This document shows, in pieces, positions 8,789 through 15,915 of a DNA stretch of 52,107 bases. The stretch lies in the NCBI GenBank assembly GCA_938028745.1, contig CALIZL010000100.1:1-52107 (forward strand), read 5' to 3'. A model generated the notes under the pieces. It did no database searches. It was not told the DNA's origin and worked only from the letters and a program-made list of their open reading frames with translations. The first letter of the stretch is position 1. Each line of letters opens with the position of its first letter. Source of the DNA: an uncultured Prevotella sp. (GTDB lineage: Bacteria > Bacteroidota > Bacteroidia > Bacteroidales > Bacteroidaceae). A program made the translations under genes and the position numbers.

Positions 8789-8818
8789 AAAAAGAAGTGT
8801 CGATAACGACACTTCTTT
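8785..8818 (-). terminator. Intrinsic terminator of the SRP RNA/tRNA-Thr unit
   Basis: A 12-bp stem (8791-8802 with 8807-8818, arm AAAGAAGTGTCG) has a 4-base loop. Read on the minus strand it is followed by a T-rich run, just after the 3' end of tRNA-Thr. Confidence 0.9.
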
Positions 8819-8822
8819 GTTG

Positions 8823-8896
8823 AGCCTCTTGTCGGATTCGAACCAACGACCTCAAGATTACAAATCATGCGCTCTGACCAGCTGAGCTAAAGAGGC
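8823..8896 (-). tRNA. tRNA-Thr (anticodon TGT)
   Basis: The minus strand folds as a full cloverleaf of 74 bases. The acceptor GCCTCTT pairs with AAGAGGC, the D-arm contains AGCTCAGCTGGT, the anticodon loop is TTTGTAA with anticodon TGT (reads ACA), and the T-arm contains GGTTCGAATCC. CCA is not encoded. It starts 5 bases after the 3' end of the SRP RNA and shares its promoter and terminator. Confidence 0.95.
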
Positions 8897-8901
8897 GGGG
8901 T

Positions 8902-8997
8902 GGGTAAGCTACTTACATCGCGCCGCTACAACCAACTACCTTTGCTACGTTCCCGTCCTGGAGGGTTCGAAGGGAGCTGGCCGTGCAAGACTTACCC
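8902..8997 (-). ncRNA. ffs: Signal recognition particle RNA, small bacterial type
   Basis: About 96 bases. The ends GGGTAAG and CTTACCC pair (8997-8991 with 8908-8902). The apical part reads CCAGGACGGGAACGTAGCA on the minus strand, matching the conserved Ffh-binding hairpin of 4.5S RNA (E. coli CAGGTCCGGAAGGAAGCAGCC): the CAGG..C strand, a GGAA-type tetraloop and the G.AGCA asymmetric loop strand. It binds Ffh and guides membrane proteins to the Sec translocon. It is transcribed from the promoter at 9008-9039 with tRNA-Thr immediately downstream. Confidence 0.88.
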
Positions 8998-9007
8998 GTT
9001 TTGCGGT

Positions 9008-9039
9008 GCAAAGGTAATACTTTTCCATTAAAACCGCAA
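9008..9039 (-). promoter_or_regulatory. Promoter of the SRP RNA/tRNA-Thr unit
   Basis: On the minus strand TTG (9039-9037), 20 bases, then TACCTTTGC (9016-9008) fit the Bacteroidetes consensus. The predicted start is within a few bases of the SRP RNA 5' end at about 8997. Confidence 0.8.
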
Positions 9040-9266
9040 GACGCACTTTGCTTTTATACATATTTTAACACTAAAGGCCGTGAATGGAACTGATGCCGTT
9101 GGCTTTCTTGTGGCGTTATGCCTATGGGTTGTTCTTGTTGGTGCGGTGCTTTTAGCATGTCTTCTTGGGCACAAGATTGGCAAGGGTATTGTGGGTTGGC
9201 TATAATGATGGCAAGGAGCTAAGCAGTTTGGTTAGGGTTCTGTTGGGGCTCTTTGTTCGGTCTTTT

Positions 9267-9462
9267 AGGCGGGTTCTAAAAACACTTTTGCTGTATTTTT
9301 AGCTTTTAGCTGAACAGGTTTTGCTTAATCCTTGAAAGGAATATAGTGAACTATGCTTTCTGAAAGAGAAAGCAAAAGATGCCAGACAAAAGCAAAATGA
9401 CAATGAAGAGCACTACAAGGAACAACGATTGAACCTTTGCGGGGGATTTTTAGAACATGCCT
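9267..9462 (+). mobile_element. MITE-like element, copy 1
   Basis: A 196-bp non-coding element with terminal inverted repeats AGGCGGGTTCTAAAAA (start) and TTTTTAGAACATGCCT (end; 14 of 16 pair). The interior (TAGCTTTTAGCTGA, GAAAGAGAAAGCAAAAGATG, CAAGGAAC) is repeated in inverted orientation at 40056-40250. It encodes no protein and would need a transposase supplied elsewhere. It lies about 350 bases upstream of kdsA. No clear target-site duplication was seen. Confidence 0.75.
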
Positions 9463-9510
9463 TTACGCAAAAAGTGGGCATAAAAGGCCTGCATAATACA
9501 TTTTTTATTG

Positions 9511-9518
9511 TACCTTTG
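9511..9518 (+). promoter_or_regulatory. Candidate -7 box for kdsA
   Basis: TACCTTTG followed by C matches the -7 element. A good -33 box is not evident 19-21 bases upstream. The predicted start is near 9524, giving a leader of about 90 bases that contains the hairpin at 9550-9588. Confidence 0.5.
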
Positions 9519-9549
9519 CGTAAACAATAAGCATAACTCACAGCTAAGT

Positions 9550-9588
9550 CCGTGCCGCATTCTCCGCGACAAGAACGCGGATGCACGG
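9550..9588 (+). promoter_or_regulatory. Strong hairpin in the kdsA leader
   Basis: Outer arms CCGTGC (9550-9555) and GCACGG (9583-9588) enclose a second GC-rich stem, CCGCG with CGCGG. It ends 25 bases before the kdsA ATG at 9614 and has no T-run, so it is not a terminator. It could affect translation or RNA stability. Confidence 0.5.
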
Positions 9589-9613
9589 GCGAAAGCCATT
9601 GATTGGACGAAGT

Positions 9614-10366
9614 ATGAAAACAACATTTATCGCTGGGCCATGCGTAATAGAAAGCCAAGAACTGTTGTACACGGTTGCAGAAAAGCTGGTGGAGATAAAC
9701 CAAAAGTTGGAGGTTGACATTATCTTCAAAGCCTCTTTCGACAAGGCTAACCGAACGTCCATCAGCTCTTTTCGCGGTCCTGGACTAGAAAGGGGACTCG
9801 AAATGTTGGCTAATGTGAAGTCAAAATACGGATTGAAGTTGCTTACCGACATTCACGAAAGCTATCAAGCAGAGGCTGTGGGGCAGGTGGTAGACGTGTT
9901 GCAAATACCTGCTTTTTTGTGCAGACAAACAGATTTGCTGGTGGCCGCAGCCCAAACGGGTAAGGTTGTGAACATAAAGAAGGCTCAATTTTTGAGCGGC
10001 CCCGACATGAAATACCCTGTGGAAAAGGCGAAAGAGGCCGGTGCAGCCGAGGTTTGGCTCACCGAACGCGGCAATACCTTTGGTTACAACAACCTTGTGG
10101 TAGACTTTAGAAACATTCCCGACATGAAAGAAATCGTTCCAACGGTTATCATGGACTGTACGCACAGCGTGCAACGGCCTGGGGCTATGGGTGGAAAAAC
10201 GGGTGGCGACCGCCGATTTGTGCCGTCGATGGCCCTTGCTGCAAAAGCCTTTGGCGCAACAGGCTACTTCTTTGAGGTGCACCCCAATCCCGACAAAGGG
10301 TTGAGCGACGGCCCCAACATGCTTGAACTAGACAAGCTTGAAAGCTTGATTGCGAACCTAATATAA
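9614..10366 (+). CDS. kdsA: 3-deoxy-8-phosphooctulonate synthase
   Basis: KdsA condenses phosphoenolpyruvate with arabinose-5-phosphate to Kdo-8-phosphate in the cytoplasm, the first committed step of lipopolysaccharide inner-core sugar synthesis. From the ATG at 9614 the protein is 250 residues and begins MKTTFIAGPCVIES. The Cys at position 10 marks the metal-dependent class; the E. coli enzyme has Asn there. KASFDKANRTSISSFRGPG, AFLCRQTDL and FEVHPNPDKGLSDGP are conserved substrate-site segments. An upstream in-frame ATG at 9581 lies inside the leader hairpin and adds a non-conserved stretch, so 9614 is preferred. kdsD follows after 40 bases and makes the arabinose-5-phosphate substrate. 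Confidence 0.95.
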   Translation: MKTTFIAGPCVIESQELLYTVAEKLVEINQKLEVDIIFKASFDKANRTSISSFRGPGLERGLEMLANVKSKYGLKLLTDIHESYQAEAVGQVVDVLQIPAFLCRQTDLLVAAAQTGKVVNIKKAQFLSGPDMKYPVEKAKEAGAAEVWLTERGNTFGYNNLVVDFRNIPDMKEIVPTVIMDCTHSVQRPGAMGGKTGGDRRFVPSMALAAKAFGATGYFFEVHPNPDKGLSDGPNMLELDKLESLIANLI

Positions 10367-10406
10367 AAATACGTTCATAGAGAACATATACGGAGAAGAA
10401 ACACTT

Positions 10407-11393
10407 ATGTCTACATTGGCAACAGATTCGACAGGAAACAGGCTTAACAATGTGAGGGAATACGCCACGCAATGCCTGAAAGACGAGGCGCAAGCACTGC
10501 TCGACCTTATTCCGCAACTAGACCATCATTTCGACAAAGCCGTGGAAATGATGTTCAACTGCAAGGGTAAGGTGATTGTAACGGGCGTAGGAAAAAGCGG
10601 AAACATCGGTGCAAAGATTGCTGCAACGCTTTCTAGTACGGGTACTCCTGCCTTTTTTATTAATCCATTGGACGTATATCACGGCGACTTAGGCGTGATG
10701 ACGGCCGATGATGTGGTGTTGGCACTTAGCAATTCGGGGCAAACCGACGAGTTGCTGCGCTTTATTCCTGCCATATTGCATCGTGGCGTGCCGCTTATTG
10801 GCATGAGTCGCAACCCCCATTCGTTGCTGGCCAAATACAGCGTGGCCCATATTACGGTGAAGGTAGACAAGGAGGCGTGCCCCCTGAACCTTGCTCCTAC
10901 AAGCAGTACCACGGCAGCATTGGCTATGGGCGATGCCTTGGCGGTGGCATTGATGCAGGTGCGCAACTTCAAACCCACAGATTTCGCGAGGTTTCATCCT
11001 GGTGGAGAGCTGGGAAAACGATTGCTTACCACAGCGGCCGACGTAATGCGGGTAGACGATTTGCCCGTTATACCACGCCAAATGCACCTTGGCGATGCCA
11101 TCATACAGGTGAGCAAAGGCAAGCTGGGGCTTGGGGTGTCGGTAGAAAACGGCAAGATTGTTGGGCTGATTACCGACGGCGACATTCGTAGGGCGATGGA
11201 AAAATGGCAGGCCGAGTTCTTTAACAAGACGGTTAACGACATCATGACCACCAATCCTAAAATTGTGTTGCCAACGACAAAGATTGCCGATATACAACAG
11301 ATAATGCAAAAATATAAAATACACACGGTACTCGTGGCAGATGAAAATGAAAGGCTTGTTGGCATTGTAGACCATTACCGATGCATGCTGTAA
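10407..11393 (+). CDS. kdsD: Arabinose-5-phosphate isomerase, KpsF/GutQ family
   Basis: KdsD converts ribulose-5-phosphate to arabinose-5-phosphate, the substrate of KdsA encoded just upstream. The 328 residues comprise an N-terminal SIS domain (about 40-180, with VTGVGKSGNIGAKIA, the ALSNSGQTDELL phosphosugar loop and the HPGGELGKRLL segment) and two C-terminal CBS domains (about 210-325). These are the normal domain order and length. kdsA and kdsD form a Kdo-synthesis operon, probably continuing into the cardiolipin synthase gene 25 bases downstream. Confidence 0.95.
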   Translation: MSTLATDSTGNRLNNVREYATQCLKDEAQALLDLIPQLDHHFDKAVEMMFNCKGKVIVTGVGKSGNIGAKIAATLSSTGTPAFFINPLDVYHGDLGVMTADDVVLALSNSGQTDELLRFIPAILHRGVPLIGMSRNPHSLLAKYSVAHITVKVDKEACPLNLAPTSSTTAALAMGDALAVALMQVRNFKPTDFARFHPGGELGKRLLTTAADVMRVDDLPVIPRQMHLGDAIIQVSKGKLGLGVSVENGKIVGLITDGDIRRAMEKWQAEFFNKTVNDIMTTNPKIVLPTTKIADIQQIMQKYKIHTVLVADENERLVGIVDHYRCML

Positions 11394-11418
11394 GGCTCTC
11401 TGCAACACTTAACGAATT

Positions 11419-12690
11419 ATGATTGAACCATCGAGAATACGCTCGCTCCTTTTATCGCTCCTTATATCGTTGGCTGCCTTGTCGCAAGGTAGCGACTCGC
11501 TTATCGTGCAACAGATGCGCGACGAGGGGGTTAAGTTCTCCCATAACAACTCGGTGGTGCTGCTCACCACGGGGCAGGAGAAGTTCGACGACATGTTTTC
11601 GGCCATATCAAGGGCGCGACATAGCGTACATTTAGAATATTTCAATTTTAGAAACGACTCCATTGCCGACCGCCTTTTCGAGCTGCTTGAAGAGAAGGCA
11701 AGCGAAGGTGTGCAGGTACGCGCCTTGTTCGACGGATTTGGAAACGACTCGAACAACCGCCCATTGAAGAAGAAACACCTGCGCACCCTGCGCGAAAGGG
11801 GCATCGAAATCTTTGAGTTCGACCCTGTTCAGTTTCCTTGGGTGAACCATGTTTTCCATCGCGACCACCGCAAAATTGTTGTCGTAGACGGCAATGTGGC
11901 CTATACTGGCGGCATGAATGTGGCCGACTATTACATCAAGGGCACAGAAGTGGTGGGGAGTTGGCGTGATATGCACTGCCGAATTGAGGGACAGGAGGTG
12001 AATACCTTGCAGGCTATCTTCTTGAAAATGTGGAATAAGGTGGCCAAACAGAATGTACATGGGGCAGAATATTACCGCGGAAACGATAACCTTGGGTACT
12101 TTGACAACTTAAAGCCCGACACTTGTCAATCGGCAGGAAAGAAGATGGTGGGCATCATAAACCGCGAACCACGCATATCAAATAAGATTATCCGTAGTTT
12201 TTATACTAAGGCAATCAATGATAGCCAGGATAGCATTAAGCTCATCAACCCTTACCTCACGTTGAATAGGGCGTTGAAGAAAGCGTTGCGCAACGCGGTT
12301 AAGCGTGGTGTGAAAGTAGAGATAATGGTATCTACCCACAGTGATATTCCTTTAACGCCCGATTGCGTTTTCTACAATGTTCATAAGCTAATGAAACGTG
12401 GCGTAACGGTTTGGATGTACGAGCCGGGCTTTCATCACACCAAGGTGATTATGGTTGATGGTAAGTTTTGTACCGTGGGCAGTGCCAACCTTAATGCGCG
12501 CAGCCTGCGTTTTGATTACGAAGAGAATGCCGTTATTGTGGATAAGGAGACAACGCAACAGCTGTCTGACTTGTTTGATAAGGATAAAGCCGACTGTTTT
12601 AAGCTGACGCCCGAATCGTGGAACAAGTTTAGAACCCCTTGGCAGAAGTTCGTTGGCTGGTTTGCCCACTTGTTGGCACCATGGTTGTAG
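11419..12690 (+). CDS. Phospholipase D-like cardiolipin synthase
   Basis: The 423-residue protein carries two HKD catalytic motifs: HRDHRKIVVVDG followed by GGMN (about residue 150), and HHTKVIMVDG followed by GSANL (about residue 340). This is characteristic of bacterial cardiolipin synthases of the PLD superfamily, which join two phosphatidylglycerols. Instead of the two N-terminal membrane helices of ClsA it has a single hydrophobic N-terminal segment (about 8-22) resembling a signal peptide or anchor, so it may act at the outer face of the inner membrane. It probably shares a transcript with kdsA-kdsD. The substrate is not certain, since some family members process other phosphodiesters. 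Confidence 0.85.
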   Translation: MIEPSRIRSLLLSLLISLAALSQGSDSLIVQQMRDEGVKFSHNNSVVLLTTGQEKFDDMFSAISRARHSVHLEYFNFRNDSIADRLFELLEEKASEGVQVRALFDGFGNDSNNRPLKKKHLRTLRERGIEIFEFDPVQFPWVNHVFHRDHRKIVVVDGNVAYTGGMNVADYYIKGTEVVGSWRDMHCRIEGQEVNTLQAIFLKMWNKVAKQNVHGAEYYRGNDNLGYFDNLKPDTCQSAGKKMVGIINREPRISNKIIRSFYTKAINDSQDSIKLINPYLTLNRALKKALRNAVKRGVKVEIMVSTHSDIPLTPDCVFYNVHKLMKRGVTVWMYEPGFHHTKVIMVDGKFCTVGSANLNARSLRFDYEENAVIVDKETTQQLSDLFDKDKADCFKLTPESWNKFRTPWQKFVGWFAHLLAPWL

Positions 12691-13194
12691 CCCTTTTCGT
12701 TACATCAGCAGCAAGTCTTGGCGCGATTTGTTATTTCTTGTCATCGCACACCATATAATATGGTAATAAATGTTTACGTGCGTTTAGTGCTGTTTAGTAC
12801 TTTTGTATCAATTATAGAAGTGCTAGATAAGAAGGGGTGTTGCTTGAATGGAGGGTGGAACACAGAAGATAAACGTTTAATAAGGGGGTGAATATCTATG
12901 TGATAAACCTGTTGCGGAGTAGATGCGGATTGTTATAAAAGTCTTTTATAATAGCATGTTTTGCTGATAAATGGCACGCCGTTCTTTATGTGGCACGCAT
13001 AAATATTGAGTAAAAGGAATAGGGCGCATTGCTTATTGTTATGGATGTAGTATTGGTTGCAAATAGTGGTAGGTGCTTGGTTGTGAGCAGTTAGCGTAAA
13101 GCTTGGCGAAATTCGTTTACATGTCATTGAGCATAATAGAGTTAAATTATCATTATATTTCAGTAAAATATTATCCAAAATATAACTTTATGCG
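12691..13194. other. Gene-free AT-rich region
   Basis: No convincing gene is present on either strand. It holds a 13-base palindrome CCATATAATATGG (12751-12763) and a 19-base palindrome (12933-12951, arms TTATAAAAG/CTTTTATAA around one T) of unknown purpose. No terminator was seen directly after the cardiolipin synthase gene. Confidence 0.6.
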
Positions 13195-13225
13195 TTTGAA
13201 CTATGGGGGAAAAATCGTAACTTTG
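13195..13225 (+). promoter_or_regulatory. Promoter of the HU/SPOR gene, possibly leaderless
   Basis: TTTG (13195-13198), 19 bases and TAACTTTG (13218-13225) match the consensus exactly. The GTG start codon at 13231 lies only 5 bases after the -7 box, so transcription should begin at or within a few bases of the start codon. Confidence 0.75.
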
Positions 13226-13230
13226 CATTC

Positions 13231-14343
13231 GTGATTGAACTACATAGACATATCGAAATCTTACTGCTGGATAACGACTGCGTCATCATTCCCGACTTTG
13301 GGGGATTTATGGCGCACCATGTTGAGGCTAGGTACGACGACGGCGACCATACATTTTTGCCGCCGACGAGGACACTTGGGTTCAATCGCCAACTCCGTTT
13401 GAACGATTCTTTGCTTGCTCAATCGTATGTAGAGGCCTACGATTTGAGCTATCCTGAGGCCTTGACGCGTATTGCGAGCGAGGTTGAAGAGATGCGCCAG
13501 CACCTGCACAACGAGGGGTATTACGAGTTGAACGACCTTGGCGTGCTTTATTATGCAGATAATGGCACGTACACTTTTGAACCTTGTGAGTCGGGCATCC
13601 TTACGCCATCGCTTTATGGGTTGGGTTCCATTGATATTATTCGTCTTTCTGTTCAGGATGCTTTTAGTGAAGTTCCTGCTGTTGAATCAGTCGGCAATGT
13701 GCAAGACATCGAAACGGCAAGAGTTCAACAACGCGAGTCTAAGCCCATTCTGTTAGAAATGGACGAAGCGGCTAGGTCGCTTTCCAACAGCGATGCTGAA
13801 GAGGATAACGACGACGAAACCAACAATAGCGACCTTATCATTCCCGTTGCTTGGGTTCGAAACGCAGTTGCCGTTTGTGTGGCTGTCGTTGCTTTCTTGC
13901 TTTTCCCCTCTACCGTCACCGAGGGCGAAGTGAACACTGTGTCGCATAGCGTAGTAGATACAGGTCTGCTAACATCTGTGATGCCCAAAGAGATGATAAA
14001 GGGCACAGAGAGTATAGCCGAGATAAAGGCGCCTGCTCCTTCTGTTGCTAAACAAACGGCACCAAAGTGCGAACAGGCCAAGCCAACCGAGGCCAAACAC
14101 GCCAACCAGACGTTTTATTGTTTGGTTCTGGCTAGCAAAATAACAAAACGCAACGCCAACCGTTATGCCCAAATGTTGAAGGATAAGGGCTACGATAAGA
14201 CCGAAGTGTTGGTTGATGATAAGGACGTGAAAGTTACTTATGGCCGTTACGAAACAAAGAACGAAGCTTATTTGGCTTTTGGAAAATTGCATGGCAAGGC
14301 TGAATTTAAGGATTGTTGGGTGATGCGCAGCGACGTTCGTTGA
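13231..14343 (+). CDS. HU-CCDC81 and SPOR domain protein
   Basis: The 370-residue protein begins with an HU-like CCDC81-type domain pair (about 1-115; MIELHRHIEILLLDNDCVII and PDFGGFMAHHVEARYDD are family hallmarks). An acidic linker, one membrane helix (about 206-226, VAVCVAVVAFLLF) and a C-terminal SPOR domain (about 294-370) follow. SPOR domains bind denuded septal peptidoglycan, so it probably spans the inner membrane with the HU-like part in the cytoplasm and the SPOR part in the periplasm, perhaps linking DNA or another partner to the division site. The start is a GTG, supported by conservation of the N-terminus, with the promoter only 5 bases away. Function is inferred from domains only. 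Confidence 0.88.
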   Translation: MIELHRHIEILLLDNDCVIIPDFGGFMAHHVEARYDDGDHTFLPPTRTLGFNRQLRLNDSLLAQSYVEAYDLSYPEALTRIASEVEEMRQHLHNEGYYELNDLGVLYYADNGTYTFEPCESGILTPSLYGLGSIDIIRLSVQDAFSEVPAVESVGNVQDIETARVQQRESKPILLEMDEAARSLSNSDAEEDNDDETNNSDLIIPVAWVRNAVAVCVAVVAFLLFPSTVTEGEVNTVSHSVVDTGLLTSVMPKEMIKGTESIAEIKAPAPSVAKQTAPKCEQAKPTEAKHANQTFYCLVLASKITKRNANRYAQMLKDKGYDKTEVLVDDKDVKVTYGRYETKNEAYLAFGKLHGKAEFKDCWVMRSDVR

Positions 14344-14387
14344 TGTATAAGCATCTTACATGGTAGAATTAAACACACTAGCAAAAC

Positions 14388-14918
14388 ATGAAGAGAGTAA
14401 GATGTCCGAAGTGCGACAATTACATAACTTTCGACGAAACACGTTACCAAGAAGGGCAATCGCTCTTTTTTCAATGCCCAGATTGTGGCAAGGAGTTCGG
14501 CATACGCATTGGCGTTTCGAAGTTGCATAACCGCCAAAAGGAAACAAACGCCGACGAACTAGACTGCAAAGACCACTGCGGCACGTTAACCGTTATCGAG
14601 AATGTGTTTCATTATAAGCAAGTTTTGCCCCTTCGTATGGGTAGAAACGTTATTGGACGGTACATGAAGAATAGTGGAATAAATTGCCCCATAGAAACTA
14701 ACGACCCAAGCATCGACATGAATCACTGCGCTATTGAGGTGAGTAGAGATAAACGTGGACGCTTGAAATATGTGTTAAGCGATGGCCCAAGCTACACGGG
14801 GACATTCGTTGACAATGAGATATTGGGCGACCGAGAGCGGCGTTTGCTCGAAAATGGTTCGCTGTTCACCATCGGCGCAACAAGCATTATCTTGCGAACA
14901 CTAGACGAAGAGGACTGA
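14388..14918 (+). CDS. Zinc-ribbon and FHA domain protein
   Basis: The 176-residue protein has an N-terminal zinc ribbon with CPKC (6-9) and CPDC (about 36-39), of the kind found in MJ0042-type proteins. It is followed by a forkhead-associated domain (about 75-170; GRNVIGRYMK, then DPSIDMNHCAIEV, then GTFVDNE), which binds phosphothreonine peptides. It lies 44 bases after the HU/SPOR gene and may share its transcript. A terminator overlaps its stop codon. The partner kinase is not in the window. Confidence 0.85.
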   Translation: MKRVRCPKCDNYITFDETRYQEGQSLFFQCPDCGKEFGIRIGVSKLHNRQKETNADELDCKDHCGTLTVIENVFHYKQVLPLRMGRNVIGRYMKNSGINCPIETNDPSIDMNHCAIEVSRDKRGRLKYVLSDGPSYTGTFVDNEILGDRERRLLENGSLFTIGATSIILRTLDEED

Positions 14919-14935
14919 TTCAGTCCTCTTTTTTT
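14908..14935 (+). terminator. Terminator overlapping the FHA gene stop codon
   Basis: Stem AAGAGGACT (14908-14916) pairs with AGTCCTCTT (14922-14930), followed by a T-run. The stop codon TGA (14916-14918) lies in the stem and loop. Confidence 0.88.
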
Positions 14936-15066
14936 GTGCTCGTTATTTTATGTTTCAGGCTAGTTCTCTTCTAAACAAATTATGTGAAGAAAAGTAAAGC
15001 ACACGTGCGTAGATGCAAACAAATTGCAGCACACGCGATAATAACCCCCATTTTATTTCGATTTTG

Positions 15067-15099
15067 TTGAACTTATCGCAATAAAATCACTAACTTTGC
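15067..15099 (+). promoter_or_regulatory. Promoter of the ftsE-lysC run
   Basis: TTG (15067-15069), 21 bases and TAACTTTGC (15091-15099). The predicted start near 15104 gives a leader of about 64 bases to the ATG at 15168. Confidence 0.7.
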
Positions 15100-15167
15100 A
15101 CAACTTGTACCGTGCAAGCAATTAATTGGCGCGGGCTATTGTATTTCATAACAAAACGAGATGGCCA

Positions 15168-15881
15168 ATGCTTATAGAATATAAAAACGTAAATGTTTAC
15201 CAAGACGACCGCGAAGTGTTACGCGGCGTTGATTTTCATGTAGACGAAGGCGAGTTCATCTACATTATAGGTAAGGTGGGGACAGGTAAGAGTTCTTTCC
15301 TCAAAACCATCTACTGCGAACTGGACATTGACGAAGAAGACGCCGACACGGCAGAGGTGTTGGGGCGCAATTTGAAGACTTTGCGTAGGCGAGAAGTTCC
15401 CGCACTAAGGAAAGAGTTGGGCGTGATATTCCAAGACTTTCAACTGCTTCACGACCGAAGTGTATGGGAAAACTTGCAGTTCGTGCTTAAATCTACGGGA
15501 TGGAAAGACAAGGCTGAGCGTGCCGAACGTATCGAGAAGGTTCTGGCCGACGTGGGAATGAGCGATAAGAAACACAACATGCCCTACGAACTTTCGGGTG
15601 GAGAGCAGCAGCGTATCGCCATTGCGCGTGCCATCTTGAATAATCCGAAAGTGATTATTGCCGACGAACCAACGGGCAACCTCGACCTCGACACGGCCAC
15701 GAACATCGTTGCCTTGTTGCGCGACATCACACAAAGCGGTACGGCCGTGGTGATGTCTACCCACAATTTGTCGATGCTGAGCAAGTATCCTGGCATTGTG
15801 TACCGTTGCGGAGACGGAAAAATAAAAGAGGTTACCGACGAGTACAGTAAGATAGACCTCACCGAAGAAGACGACATTTAA
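15168..15881 (+). CDS. ftsE: Cell division ATP-binding protein FtsE
   Basis: FtsE is the ATPase of the FtsEX complex, which activates septal peptidoglycan hydrolases. The 237 residues contain Walker A GKVGTGKSS, a Q-loop in VIFQDFQLL, the signature LSGGEQQRIA and Walker B VIIADEPTGNLD with a switch His in STHN. The start at 15168 (MLIEYKNVNVYQ) is preferred over an in-frame TTG at 15126, which adds an unconserved extension. No ftsX is adjacent: the next gene is lysC, 34 bases downstream. The assignment to FtsE rather than another MacB-like ATPase rests on overall resemblance and is therefore less than certain. Confidence 0.82.
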   Translation: MLIEYKNVNVYQDDREVLRGVDFHVDEGEFIYIIGKVGTGKSSFLKTIYCELDIDEEDADTAEVLGRNLKTLRRREVPALRKELGVIFQDFQLLHDRSVWENLQFVLKSTGWKDKAERAERIEKVLADVGMSDKKHNMPYELSGGEQQRIAIARAILNNPKVIIADEPTGNLDLDTATNIVALLRDITQSGTAVVMSTHNLSMLSKYPGIVYRCGDGKIKEVTDEYSKIDLTEEDDI

Positions 15882-15915
15882 TCATAGTTACACTTACTTT
15901 TAGCTTACATTGGGT

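Larger units (their letters stand above)
7690..8790 (+). repeat. Large dispersed repeat, copy A
   Basis: About 1.1 kb of non-coding DNA between proS and tRNA-Thr. It contains in order: a strip with GATGCCAACACAA (about 7736); a degenerate tract of AACTCACAAACTC-like units (about 7795-7975); a conserved core (about 7975-8635) with CCTGCATTTTGCACCATTTA, then TTTCATGGTTCTAAAAGG, then a 22-bp tandem array (8297-8436), then GCCGCATGCACATGC and GCGAGAATCGATT; and finally an Rhs-like remnant. The same order occurs at 25560-26560 (inverted), 38645-39960 (inverted) and 50925-51900 (direct). Short open frames inside it do not share a reading frame between copies. Confidence 0.85.

Noticed and set aside
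9581..9613. Upstream start for kdsA
   Set aside because: The ATG lies within a leader hairpin and the added 11 residues do not resemble the family N-terminus.
10689..11408. 239-codon minus-strand frame
   Set aside because: It lies entirely opposite kdsD, whose domains are clear; it is a shadow frame.
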